Shown in pieces: positions 9,174 through 17,827 of a stretch of DNA of 41,261 nucleotides. The translations under genes were made by a program, and so were the position numbers. Under the pieces are notes generated by a model. It was not told the DNA's origin. It saw nothing but the letters and a program-made list of their open reading frames with translations, and did not search any database. Position 1 is the stretch's first letter; every line of letters starts with the position of its first letter. The DNA comes from Chitinophaga pinensis (GTDB lineage Bacteria > Bacteroidota > Bacteroidia > Chitinophagales > Chitinophagaceae), in NCBI GenBank assembly GCA_945872815.1, contig CAMCAY010000017.1, positions 1-41,261 of the forward strand, given 5' to 3'.

Positions 9174-9456
9174 TTTATAAAATCTTCATTGTGTTTTGCA
9201 CCACAAAATTTAAATGAACCCGATTTCATTTCATTTAGAAATTCAGAAATAAAAAATATTCAAATATTTTGCAATGATACCATTTATACGACGCTAAATA
9301 TCGGACTTTTTTTTAACTCAACAATGATAGAATCCTACTAATTGACAAGTTTAACTGTTTATTTATTTGAATTATTAAAATATACAAACAAGTATATCCG
9401 CTTTATTTCAATAATGAATGTATTTTAGCAAAATATATAAGTAAACCTACGCTATC

Positions 9457-9846
9457 ATGGATGCCAGCAATAGATTAAAAAGACTAAGAAGTAAGTATAG
9501 GTTGGTTATTACCAATGAAGACACTTTTGAAGAAGTTATTACATTCAAGCTAAATCGGCTGAGTGTTTATATTGCAATGAGTTCAATATTTGTGATTACT
9601 ATCATAGTCACTGTTTCTCTTATTATATTCACACCATTGAAATACTACCTACCCGGTTCAGGATATGGAAATGTAAAACAGATGAAGGCATATAGAGAAT
9701 TGAAGATGAGAACAGATTCTATGCAAATAGCATTGGATCAACAAGCGAGATTTAATGAAGACATTGAAAAAGTATTAAAGGGTAAGTTTGTAAATAAAGA
9801 CACAAATAAATTGAAGTTGCCCACAATTGAAAATGTAGATGATTGA
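9457..9846 (+). CDS. single-pass membrane protein resembling M23-peptidase N-terminus
   Basis: This 129-residue protein has a short cytoplasmic N-terminus (SNRLKRLRSKYRLVITNEDT), one membrane helix (about residues 34-60) and a periplasmic part with a short predicted coiled coil (about 75-110). The wording around the helix and the following IIFTPLKYYLPGSG matches what I recall of the N-terminal anchor of Bacteroidota M23-family peptidases. The peptidase domain with its zinc ligands is absent. The stop is intact and overlaps the next start by 8 bp, so the gene looks functional, not decayed. It may be a stand-alone anchor or a truncated descendant. Confidence 0.6.
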   Translation: MDASNRLKRLRSKYRLVITNEDTFEEVITFKLNRLSVYIAMSSIFVITIIVTVSLIIFTPLKYYLPGSGYGNVKQMKAYRELKMRTDSMQIALDQQARFNEDIEKVLKGKFVNKDTNKLKLPTIENVDD

Positions 9847-10072
9847 TAACTGGTTAAATAAACAACCATTGAAAGAGCAAAAAAATAACATACTAAAATA
9901 TGCTGGGCTTGGTGCTCAATTCATGATTGGCTTGAGTATCTTTTTATTTTGCGGTCTTAAAATAGACAAATGGTTACGAATACAATCGCCAATGGCAGTT
10001 TGGATATTACCCTTGCTATTCATTACCTCGGCTATTATTAAAATAATAATTGAAACCGGAAAAAAGAAATAA
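9839..10072 (+). CDS. atpZ: AtpZ/AtpI-family protein
   Basis: This 77-residue membrane protein has two helices (about residues 22-40 and 52-70) separated by a short DKWLRIQSP loop. The pattern YAGLGAQFMIGLSIFLFCGLKIDKW is that of the AtpZ/AtpI family encoded at the front of many F-type ATP synthase operons. AtpZ/AtpI proteins are implicated in Fo assembly and Mg or Ca handling. It overlaps the preceding gene by 8 bp and abuts the next, so translation is probably coupled. No ATP synthase structural gene follows here. Confidence 0.8.
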   Translation: MIDNWLNKQPLKEQKNNILKYAGLGAQFMIGLSIFLFCGLKIDKWLRIQSPMAVWILPLLFITSAIIKIIIETGKKK

Positions 10073-10079
10073 TATAATT

Positions 10080-10475
10080 ATGTTTAAAAAAATCAAAATC
10101 ACATTACCGGTCATTGTTACTTTTCTTATCATTTTTATCCTTATCAATTCATCCTTACAATTCCTTCAATCCAGAAATATTGATTCAACCTTGTTAAATA
10201 TTTCAAATTATTTTTTGCTAATTATTGGCATAGTTTCTTTAGTGTTTCAGTCGCGTGCTATACATAACAAAAACCCGAATGTTTTTGTCAGAAGTGTTAT
10301 GAGCTGGATGATGATAAAAATGTTACTGACTGTGATTGCAGTAGCGATTTATGTGTATGTTAGTGGCAACTCATTCAACAAAAGAGGGATTTTCATTGCA
10401 CTGTTTTTTTATCTTATTTATCTGAGTGCTGAAGTTTTCACGCTTACTAAAATGAATAATAATAAAAATGCCTAA
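10080..10475 (+). CDS. four-helix membrane protein, AtpI-like
   Basis: The preferred start is ATG 10080 (MFKKIKITLP, 131 residues). An in-frame ATG at 10050 exists but lies inside atpZ and would add ten charged residues. Four membrane helices are visible (about residues 8-28, 40-60, 76-98 and 105-125). In Bacteroidota a protein of this size and topology usually sits between atpZ and atpB, so an ATP-synthase-I-like role is inferred from position and topology only. The stop overlaps the next start by 8 bp. Confidence 0.6.
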   Translation: MFKKIKITLPVIVTFLIIFILINSSLQFLQSRNIDSTLLNISNYFLLIIGIVSLVFQSRAIHNKNPNVFVRSVMSWMMIKMLLTVIAVAIYVYVSGNSFNKRGIFIALFFYLIYLSAEVFTLTKMNNNKNA

Positions 10476-11088
10476 AAAGGAGGTGCCGATAAAACAGCTT
10501 TCGGACTATCTTCCTGATTGCTCTGCAGATGAAGTAATCAATTACCTTTATCAATACAAAGTTCATCTAACGATAACGCGCAAACGTTCTTCAATTCTCG
10601 GAGATTATCGAAATGCTCACTCCGGAAAACCACACCGTATTAGTGTTAATGAAAATTTGAACAAATACTCTTTTTTAATTACCTTACTACATGAACTGGC
10701 TCATTTATTAACTTTTGAAAAATATGCACATCGGGCAGCTCCTCATGGCAAAGAATGGAAAATGATTTTTGGCCAACTCCTTGCAAAATTCATTTTGAAA
10801 AAAATCTTTCCAATTGAAATTGAAAATGCACTTCAAAAAACGCTTAAAAATCCTGCCGCCAGCAGTTGCGGAGATATAACTTTGTTGAGGGTCCTAAGAA
10901 ATTTTGATACAGTTAAAGAAGACTGCTATTTAATAGAACAACTTTCCGAAGGAACAACTTTTACTATAAAAGATGGAAGAACTTTTATCTTGGGTAAAAA
11001 AAACAGAACACGATACAATTGCGAAGAATTAGGAACAAAGAAAAGATATCTTTTCAGTGGGTTGTATGAAGTACAGTTGACGAACTGA
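10468..11088 (+). CDS. SprT-like zinc metalloprotein
   Basis: This 206-residue cytoplasmic protein has an SprT-like zincin motif HELAH (H75, E76, H79) followed by FEKYAHRAAPHGKEWK. H93 in APHGKEW is the likely third zinc ligand, and the Trp is also typical. The C-terminal part has no zinc-ribbon cysteines and is variable. The SprT-like family includes Spartan-type DNA-protein crosslink proteases, but bacterial SprT functions are poorly known. The start overlaps the previous gene by 8 bp, completing a tight four-gene run (9457-11088) in which this gene is the odd member. Confidence 0.88.
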   Translation: MPKKEVPIKQLSDYLPDCSADEVINYLYQYKVHLTITRKRSSILGDYRNAHSGKPHRISVNENLNKYSFLITLLHELAHLLTFEKYAHRAAPHGKEWKMIFGQLLAKFILKKIFPIEIENALQKTLKNPAASSCGDITLLRVLRNFDTVKEDCYLIEQLSEGTTFTIKDGRTFILGKKNRTRYNCEELGTKKRYLFSGLYEVQLTN

Positions 11089-11096
11089 TCATCATC

Positions 11097-11801
11097 TTAT
11101 TTACCATCCAAAATTCTAATAAAAGAATCCCTATCCATTTGTCCAATAAAATTACCTATTTCTTTTCCGTTTCTATATAATTTAAAATAGGGAATTTCAT
11201 CGATACCAAGACTTCTGGTTAATTTTTTATTTTCATCAATATTGATTCTCACTATACTAGCCTTGCCTTCATATTCCTTTGAAAGTTTATCCAGCAATGG
11301 TTGCATTTTTTTGCATGGCCCACACCAGGGAGCATAAAAATCAATTAAGACTACTGCAGCAGATTCGGTTATTTGTTTGTAATTATCCTCAGTAATTTTA
11401 TCACTGAGTTCAACATTTGATTCGTTTACTATGGGCAAGTCCGCATTTCTCCAGGCCATGATTCCACCATCCAATTCATACACATTCTTAAATCCGTTTT
11501 TTCTCATAAAAGCGGCAGCGGATGAGCTTCTGCCACCTGATAAGCAATAAACAAAGTACGTTTTCGCTATATCCAATTGTTTTGTGTGAATTTCAAAGTA
11601 ATTGTCATTAAAATCAATGTTGACAGCTTTGGAAATTGAACCGCCTTTGAATTCCTCTGGTGTTCTTACATCAATGATTACAGCATCAGACACGGCAGCA
11701 ATCTTCTTTTGAAATTCCTTAGGAGACAACACTACATTGTTAGATTGAGATTGACAGGAAATTCCAAAAATTGTTAGAAAAATAATCAGCGCGTATTTCA
11801 T
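11097..11801 (-). CDS. rhodanese-thioredoxin fusion, exported
   Basis: This 234-residue two-domain protein has a signal sequence ending at GISCQS (C16), a plausible Bacteroidota lipoprotein site. A rhodanese domain (about residues 24-125) carries the catalytic loop YCLSGGRS with C86. A thioredoxin domain (about 135-234) has WCGPC with C160 and C163. The expected location is periplasmic, or lipid-anchored, where it could exchange thiol or sulfur groups. The gene faces the SprT gene with only 8 bp between stops. Upstream is a palindrome (11851-11870) and rnhA. Confidence 0.92.
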   Translation of the reverse strand: MKYALIIFLTIFGISCQSQSNNVVLSPKEFQKKIAAVSDAVIIDVRTPEEFKGGSISKAVNIDFNDNYFEIHTKQLDIAKTYFVYCLSGGRSSSAAAFMRKNGFKNVYELDGGIMAWRNADLPIVNESNVELSDKITEDNYKQITESAAVVLIDFYAPWCGPCKKMQPLLDKLSKEYEGKASIVRINIDENKKLTRSLGIDEIPYFKLYRNGKEIGNFIGQMDRDSFIRILDGK

Positions 11802-11850
11802 TGTAATTTATTTTAATTTTCGAATTTATTATTTTAAGAACTTTTTCAAT

Positions 11851-11870
11851 CCCATGGTTAAAACCATGGG
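11851..11870. repeat. palindrome copy A (REP-like)
   Basis: CCCATGGTTAAAACCATGGG forms a hairpin with 9-bp arms and a 2-base loop. The same 20 bases, followed by the same CTAATT, occur at 24103-24128. The copy lies between the end of rnhA (minus strand, stop at 11879-11881) and the start of the rhodanese-thioredoxin gene. The preceding TTTTTCAAT resembles TTTTTCTAT before the third copy at 32163. Confidence 0.8.
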
Positions 11871-11878
11871 CTAATTTT

Positions 11879-12340
11879 TTACTTTTTAATCTCCCCTTCA
11901 TATCCTTCATCAATAATTGGCCCTTTTCCATCTGCAGCACATGTGGCCAGTTCATCACATCTGTTATTGTAAGGATTGTCAGCATGTCCTTTTATCCATA
12001 TAAATTTCACAGAAAGATCAATTGCAAGAGTATAATAAAGTTTCCAAAGATCGCTGTTTTTCTTTCCTCCTTTAAAATCTGTTTTAATCCAGTTTTTCAA
12101 CCATCCTTTTTCAACAGCATTTACAACATATTGACTGTCGGAATAGATTACGATGGGCATAGATCGATTTTTAATCGCCTGCAAACCAGCAATGACCGCC
12201 ATCAATTCCATTCTGTTGTTGGTTGTATATTGATACCCTTGAGATAATTCCTTTCGATGATTCCCATGAATCAAAATCGTACCATAGCCACCGGGACCTG
12301 GATTACCCCTCGAGGAGCCGTCTGTGTAAATGGTTATCAT
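11879..12340 (-). CDS. rnhA: ribonuclease HI
   Basis: RNase HI cleaves the RNA strand of RNA-DNA hybrids with two metal ions. The 153-residue protein shows all catalytic residues: D7 in YTDGSSRGNPGPGG, E45 in NNRMELMAV, D68 in YSDSQYV and D129 in NNRCDELA, with H119 in the flexible loop. It is cytoplasmic and of typical length. It starts 29 bp downstream of the acyl-CoA carboxylase gene on the same strand, so it is probably co-transcribed with it. The palindrome after its stop may mark the 3' end of that transcript. Confidence 0.97.
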   Translation of the reverse strand: MITIYTDGSSRGNPGPGGYGTILIHGNHRKELSQGYQYTTNNRMELMAVIAGLQAIKNRSMPIVIYSDSQYVVNAVEKGWLKNWIKTDFKGGKKNSDLWKLYYTLAIDLSVKFIWIKGHADNPYNNRCDELATCAADGKGPIIDEGYEGEIKK

Positions 12341-12369
12341 TTAGAATTTATTGAATTGATTTTTTAGAA

Positions 12370-13998
12370 TCACACTTGAAATACACCTGTCTTAAATTCA
12401 GGAATGACAGAATTATTGTTTGCTGCACTGATTGACTCGGAGATTATGGTGCGGGTTTCTTTAGGGTCAATAATCGCGTCTACCCACAACCGCGAAGCTG
12501 CATAAAATGGCTTGGTCTGACGATCATAATTCGCAGCAATTTTTTCAAGAATTTCCTTTTCTTGCTCTGGCGTTACTGTTTCACCTTTTGCCTTCATTCC
12601 CGCCACTTGAATTTGAAGCATGGTTTTAGCTGCCTGTTCTCCGCCCATCACAGCAATTTTTGCTGTGGGCCACGCATATATAAACCGTGGATCGTATGCT
12701 TTGCCGCACATAGCATAATTTCCGGCACCATAGGAATTTCCTACAATAACTGTAATTTTTGGTACTACGGAATTTGCTACTGCATTAACAAGCTTGGCAC
12801 CATCCTTAATGATACCTGCATGTTCACTTCTGCTACCTACCATAAATCCGGTTACATCCTGTAAAAAAACAAGTGGTATTTTTTTTTGATTGCAATTCAT
12901 GATGAAACGGGCTGCTTTATCAGCGCTGTCATTATAAATGACACCTCCCATTTGCATTTCGCCTTTTTTATTTTTTAAAATTAATCGTTGATTGGCTACA
13001 ATTCCCACCGCCCATCCATCAATACGTGCGTATCCGCAAACAATTGTTTTGCCATAATCCTTTTTAAATTCATCAAAACTTTTTTCGTCCACCAAGCAAT
13101 GTATTAAATCTACCATATCATAAGGCTTTGAATTACCTTCACTCATGATTCCGTAAATATCATTATTACTTTTAGAGGGATTAACGGGCGCTATTCTATT
13201 GAACCCGGCATTTTCAGCAGGTCCAATTTTTTCAATTATTTTTTTTACCTGATCCAAACATTCTTCCTCAGTTTTAAACTTATAGTCAGCAATGCCGGAC
13301 AACTCGGTATGGGTAACAGCACCGCCCAAGGTTTCCGCATCAACATCTTCACCAATGGCAGCCTTTACAAGATAAGGACCGGCTAAAAATATAGACCCCG
13401 CATTTTCCACCATCATTGTTTCATCACTCATGATTGGCAAATAAGCGCCACCAGCAACACAGGCTCCCATCACAGCTGAAATTTGAGTAATGCCCATAGC
13501 ACTCATTTTAGCATTGTTTCTGAAAATTCTGCCGAAATGTTCTTTATCAGGAAATATTTCGTCCTGCATAGGTAAATATACACCTGCGCTATCCACTATA
13601 TATACAACCGGCAATTTGTTTTCCATTGCTATCTCCTGCATGCGGAGATTTTTCTTTCCCGTGATGGGAAACCAAGCACCGGCTTTGACTGTTTGATCAT
13701 TCGCAATAATTACACATTGCCGTCCTTTAATATATCCGACACCACTGACAGTTCCTCCTGCAGGACATCCTCCATGCTCTTCGTACATTTCATATCCTGC
13801 AAATGCACCTATTTCAATAAATGGTTGATCCTCATCTATCAAATAACTGATACGTTCTCGTGCAGTGAGTTTATTTCTTTCTTTTTGCTTTTGTGCAGCT
13901 TTTTTACCCCCACCTTCATAAATCACTTCAAGCTTTTGCCTAATTCTACTCCAAGCCATTTTATTAGCATCTTCATTTTTATTAAAATCGTTACTCAT
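12370..13998 (-). CDS. acyl-CoA carboxylase, carboxyltransferase (beta) subunit
   Basis: This 542-residue biotin-dependent carboxyltransferase transfers CO2 from carboxybiotin to an acyl-CoA. Two crotonase-like halves are visible. The first contains LTARERISYLIDE, GGTVSGVGYIKGRQ and DSAGVYLPMQDEIFPDKEHF. The second contains IYNDSADKAARFIMNCNQKK, FLQDVTGFMVGSRSEHAGII and GNSYGAGNYAMCGKAYDPRF. The stretch DSAGVYLPMQDEIFPDKEHFGRIF is closer to 3-methylcrotonyl-CoA carboxylase (leucine catabolism) than to propionyl-CoA carboxylase, which usually has a DSGGARIQEG-type segment. The substrate remains an inference. No biotin-carrying alpha subunit is adjacent. Confidence 0.92.
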   Translation of the reverse strand: MSNDFNKNEDANKMAWSRIRQKLEVIYEGGGKKAAQKQKERNKLTARERISYLIDEDQPFIEIGAFAGYEMYEEHGGCPAGGTVSGVGYIKGRQCVIIANDQTVKAGAWFPITGKKNLRMQEIAMENKLPVVYIVDSAGVYLPMQDEIFPDKEHFGRIFRNNAKMSAMGITQISAVMGACVAGGAYLPIMSDETMMVENAGSIFLAGPYLVKAAIGEDVDAETLGGAVTHTELSGIADYKFKTEEECLDQVKKIIEKIGPAENAGFNRIAPVNPSKSNNDIYGIMSEGNSKPYDMVDLIHCLVDEKSFDEFKKDYGKTIVCGYARIDGWAVGIVANQRLILKNKKGEMQMGGVIYNDSADKAARFIMNCNQKKIPLVFLQDVTGFMVGSRSEHAGIIKDGAKLVNAVANSVVPKITVIVGNSYGAGNYAMCGKAYDPRFIYAWPTAKIAVMGGEQAAKTMLQIQVAGMKAKGETVTPEQEKEILEKIAANYDRQTKPFYAASRLWVDAIIDPKETRTIISESISAANNNSVIPEFKTGVFQV

Positions 13999-14021
13999 AA
14001 TTTATACATTACTTTCATTTA

Positions 14022-14029
14022 CAAAAGTA
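14022..14029 (-). promoter_or_regulatory. candidate -7 box for the acyl-CoA carboxylase gene
   Basis: Read on the minus strand, the sequence is TACTTTTG, a full match to TAnnTTTG, 23 bp before the start codon at 13998. The expected -33 position holds TTT instead of TTG. Confidence 0.4.
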
Positions 14030-14250
14030 GTCAACAGTGTCTATATTTAAACTACTTAGTTTCATTTATAAATAAAGATGAAATAGTAATCTAAATAATT
14101 AAAAAACAACATTCCTACTATCTATTAATTCTATCTCATTTCATAAATACGATAAATTAAAAATATAAAAATTGCTCCACAATTATGCAATCAAATAATG
14201 GATAGAAATAAAAATAATTACACTTATAGAATCATTTGTAAATAAGTAAC

Positions 14251-14258
14251 TATTTTTG
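14251..14258 (+). promoter_or_regulatory. candidate -7 box for the M12B protease gene
   Basis: TATTTTTG matches TAnnTTTG and lies about 90 bp before the start codon at 14350. No TTG is seen at the ideal -33 distance. Confidence 0.33.
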
Positions 14259-14349
14259 AAATTAGACTAAAGATTACTGTCAAATGTGAATACTTATTGT
14301 ATTAACTCATTAAAATCATCCAATCAATCATCTATTCAAACCATATCAA

Positions 14350-17300
14350 ATGAAGTATTTATTTTTTTCTATTCTCGTTTTTTTAATCACACTTTCTGCC
14401 AATTCACAATCAACCTATTTTTCAAAGTTCAAAGAGTCTGAAATTATTCAGACTGGTTTAGAAAGAAAAATAATACCTACTAATTACGTGGTTTCAAAAG
14501 TGGACATTACATTATTGCGCAACTTTCTTTGGTCATTGCCTCATGAAAAAGATGTAATCAATACAAGAAACAACGCTCCAATTCTTGAGCTGCCATTGCC
14601 TGATGGATCTGTTGGTCATTTCAGAGTTTGGGAGAGCAGTATTCAGGAACCGGCTTTGGAAGCAAAATTCCCGGAAATTAGAACATTTGCCGGGCAAGGA
14701 ATTGATGATCCTTATGCTACCATCAGGTTTGATCTCACTCCTTTTGGTTTTCATGCTCAAATACTGTCAGTAAATGGGAATATATATATTGATCCGTATG
14801 CTAGAGGTACCAATCAATATTGCATTAGTTATTATACAAAAGACAATATCAGACAATCCGGTTTTTTTTGCGGAGTAAAAGAAAATCCTTTAAACAGAAA
14901 CAATAATATTTTAGCAGCAGGACCTTGCAGAGGCACTCAATTGTATTCTTATCGGCTCGCAGTGGCATGTACCGGAGAATACGCAGTTGCTGTAGGCGGA
15001 ACTTCTGCAAGTTTATTACATGCAGCCATCGTAACTTCTGTTAACAGAGTGGATGGAGTGTACGAAACTGAAATTTCAGTTAGACTTATTTTGGTTGCCA
15101 ATAATAATTTGATTGAATTTCTAAGTGCGTCATCTGATCCTTTCAATGGTAATAACAATGCCAATACATTGATAACTGAAAGCCAAACTCAAATTACCAA
15201 TAGAATCGGCTCTGCAAATTTTGATATTGGACATACTTTCAGTACTGGAGGTGGAGGATTGGCTCAATTGGGCGCTGTTTGCAAAAACACTCAAAAAGCC
15301 AGTGGAATTACTGGTAGCCCGAATCCAGTAGGTGATGATTATGACATTGATTATGTTGCCCATGAAATGGGTCATCAATTTGGCGGGAATCATTCATTCA
15401 ACAGTACTACTTCCAATTGTGGTGGAGGCAACAGGAATGCTAACACAGCTTATGAAGTTGGCAGTGGTACAACAATTATGGCTTATGCGGGAATCTGCGG
15501 TAACGATGATATACAAATGCACAGTGACCCGTTTTTTCACAGCATTAGTTTTGATGAAATAAGTAACTATTTGCAAGGAGGTGGATCGTCTTGTAAAGTT
15601 TCAACAGCTACTGGGAATACATTGCCTATAATTACAGATATGTCCAATAACAATGCTAATATCCCTTTAAAAACACCTTTTACCCTAAATTCTACTGCAA
15701 CTGATTCAGATGGAGATGCATTGACTTACTGCTGGGAGGAATGGGATTTAGGAACCGGTGGGGCTTGGAATAATGGATCAACTAGTACAACTGCTCCCTT
15801 ATTCAAATCCAGGGTTCCCAAAACAACCGGGAGCAGAACATTTCCAGACATTGCAAGAATCATTGCTAATTATCTTCCTGCCGTACCTCCAAATACAACA
15901 ATGGGAAATATGAAAGGAGAAACACTGCCTACTGTTGCAAGATCAATGAAATTCAGGCTAACGGTTAGGGATAACCGATCTGGAGGCGGAGGCGTAGTTA
16001 CCGGAGGAAGTGGCTGTCTTACAGGATTCACCGGAACATTTCAAGTTAATGCCATTACTGGGACAGGTCCATTCCAAGTAACATCACCCAATGGTGGTGA
16101 AAGCTGGCCTGCACAATCTTCTAAAACTGTAATATGGAATGTTGCAGGTACGAATGCAGCTTCCATCAATACTAGTTCAGTAAAAATAACGCTTTCAACA
16201 GATGGCGGGTATACATACCCGATTGTTATATTGGATAATACCCCCAATGACGGAACAGAAATCATCATAGTTCCCAATAATGTAACAACAACTGCAAGAG
16301 TAAGAGTGGAAGCAGTAAATAATATTTACTTTGATATTTCCAATGCAAATTTCACTATAACCGGAGCCTTAGCAAGTGGTTTTAATTTTAATAACGTTGC
16401 AGCTACCAACATTGCATGTGGAACACAAAATGCAACTGCTACTATTACATCCGTATCACAAGGAGGTTTCTCTTCACCCATTTCATTGACTGCAACCGGA
16501 AACCCTTCAAATACAACAGTATCAATCAGTAGTAATCCTTTGATACCAGGAAATTCTACTACTGTTACACTAAACAATACAAACTCTTTAACTCCTGGAA
16601 CTTATAACATAATTGTTACTGGAAGTGCAACAGGTGCTAGTGATCAAACTGCCAATCTCTCATTCATCATTGCTCCGGGAGTTAACCCCATTATAACTAC
16701 TCAACCATCCAATATCGTTACATGTACAGGTAGCAATGTTACTTTCATTTGTGCAAGTTCAACACCAGATATTACTTATCAATGGATGGTAAGTACTGAT
16801 GGAGGAAACACATTTAGTAATATCCCCGGATCCAATAGTTCTACTTACACGATTACTGATGCGAGCAATTCACTTAACAATAATCGTTACAAAGTAATAG
16901 TAATGACTGCATGTGGTATGAGCACTTCGAATATCGCAACGCTAACAGTAAATGAATTACAAGTGCATCTTTATGCAACCCCTGATCAAACTGCTTTATT
17001 ACCAGGTAACACGGTCTTACTAAAAGTAACAATCGTACCAAATGCCAGTTATAATTTAGTTTGGAGGAGAAATGGTGTAATTATACCTAACAGCAACATT
17101 GATAGCCTGATAGTACATGTAGATCAAATTGGTACTTACACTGTTGAAGCCATTGATCCTAATGGATTTTGTAATAGTCTTTCCAATGAAATTAATGTGA
17201 GAGATTCTGTATCTGGAAGAATTTTCATTTTTCCAAATCCCGCTAGCAATGAAGGTAATTTCACAGTTTCTTACTATAATAATGTTGCACCAAATAAAAT

Positions 17301-17490
17301 AAATAAGCAAACTGTTTTGATTTATGAAAACCATGGCGCCAAAGTTTTTGAAAAAACATTTGATGTTTTAGGTGGTTACAGCAGATTGAATATTTCAGCT
17401 CCTAACCTCAGCGCAGGAGCTTATATTGTTGTATTAAGAGATGGATATGGTAATAAATTGGGTGCAGGTACCTTGTTTATTAGACGCTAA
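14350..17490 (+). CDS. secreted M12B (reprolysin-like) metalloprotease with T9SS sorting domain
   Basis: This 1046-residue exported protein has a signal peptide (residues 1-19, ending SANSQS). A prodomain-like region precedes a metzincin catalytic domain of the reprolysin type (about 195-410), with zinc motif H338-E-x-x-H342-x-x-G-x-x-H348 (HEMGHQFGGNH) and a Met-turn at M377 (MAYAG). A beta-sandwich-like region (about 425-675) follows. The 370-residue tail (677-1046) has paired Cys-containing Ig-like modules and ends in a T9SS sorting domain (SGRIFIFPNPAS ... GAGTLFIRR). The tail closely parallels that of the next gene. It should be secreted or surface-attached and may degrade extracellular protein. 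A strong hairpin follows the stop. Confidence 0.93.
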   Translation: MKYLFFSILVFLITLSANSQSTYFSKFKESEIIQTGLERKIIPTNYVVSKVDITLLRNFLWSLPHEKDVINTRNNAPILELPLPDGSVGHFRVWESSIQEPALEAKFPEIRTFAGQGIDDPYATIRFDLTPFGFHAQILSVNGNIYIDPYARGTNQYCISYYTKDNIRQSGFFCGVKENPLNRNNNILAAGPCRGTQLYSYRLAVACTGEYAVAVGGTSASLLHAAIVTSVNRVDGVYETEISVRLILVANNNLIEFLSASSDPFNGNNNANTLITESQTQITNRIGSANFDIGHTFSTGGGGLAQLGAVCKNTQKASGITGSPNPVGDDYDIDYVAHEMGHQFGGNHSFNSTTSNCGGGNRNANTAYEVGSGTTIMAYAGICGNDDIQMHSDPFFHSISFDEISNYLQGGGSSCKVSTATGNTLPIITDMSNNNANIPLKTPFTLNSTATDSDGDALTYCWEEWDLGTGGAWNNGSTSTTAPLFKSRVPKTTGSRTFPDIARIIANYLPAVPPNTTMGNMKGETLPTVARSMKFRLTVRDNRSGGGGVVTGGSGCLTGFTGTFQVNAITGTGPFQVTSPNGGESWPAQSSKTVIWNVAGTNAASINTSSVKITLSTDGGYTYPIVILDNTPNDGTEIIIVPNNVTTTARVRVEAVNNIYFDISNANFTITGALASGFNFNNVAATNIACGTQNATATITSVSQGGFSSPISLTATGNPSNTTVSISSNPLIPGNSTTVTLNNTNSLTPGTYNIIVTGSATGASDQTANLSFIIAPGVNPIITTQPSNIVTCTGSNVTFICASSTPDITYQWMVSTDGGNTFSNIPGSNSSTYTITDASNSLNNNRYKVIVMTACGMSTSNIATLTVNELQVHLYATPDQTALLPGNTVLLKVTIVPNASYNLVWRRNGVIIPNSNIDSLIVHVDQIGTYTVEAIDPNGFCNSLSNEINVRDSVSGRIFIFPNPASNEGNFTVSYYNNVAPNKINKQTVLIYENHGAKVFEKTFDVLGGYSRLNISAPNLSAGAYIVVLRDGYGNKLGAGTLFIRR

Positions 17491-17520
17491 TTTGGAAGAA
17501 ATATTTTCAAAATACTTTAA

Positions 17521-17550
17521 TACAAATAGACCCTTCTGGGTCTATTTGTA
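17521..17550 (+). terminator. hairpin after the M12B protease gene
   Basis: Perfect inverted repeat with 13-bp arms (TACAAATAGACCC and GGGTCTATTTGTA) and a TTCT loop, 30 bp after the stop. There is no long T-run after it, so termination efficiency is uncertain. Confidence 0.6.
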
Positions 17551-17827
17551 TACATGATAAGTATACTTCTATATTACCAAAAAGGTATTCAAAAATAACT
17601 CAGCTCTCGAAAAGAAAGTTTCTATTGTTAATTTTAAAAAATGTGAATTAAACAGTGCTCATTTTTCAAAAAATACATCTGATGTAAATTTCTTAAAATA
17701 CACATTTGTTATATGTTACATTTATTAATTTTTATTTTTTAAACTATGTTAAAATATAATTTTTCTTTTTAAGCTTGTTCAAATATTTCTATAAATACAT
17801 AACTTGTGCACCTATAAACAATATATA
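17551..17827. other. AT-rich gap before the M43 protease gene
   Basis: This is the remainder of a 337-bp spacer (17491-17827) after the hairpin. No gene, RNA or full-match TAnnTTTG box is seen. It presumably holds the promoter of the M43 protease gene. Confidence 0.5.

Larger units (their letters stand above)
13999..14349. other. 351-bp AT-rich gap between divergent genes
   Basis: No gene or RNA is seen. The gap separates the divergent carboxylase and M12B protease genes and contains a TAnnTTTG box for each (14022-14029 minus, 14251-14258 plus). Confidence 0.6.

Noticed and set aside
12562-12864. 100-codon open frame antisense to the acyl-CoA carboxylase
   Set aside because: Cys/His-rich composition and position opposite a well-supported gene mark it as a shadow.
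13693-14094. 133-codon open frame antisense to the carboxylase start
   Set aside because: No recognisable domain and most of it lies opposite a real coding region.
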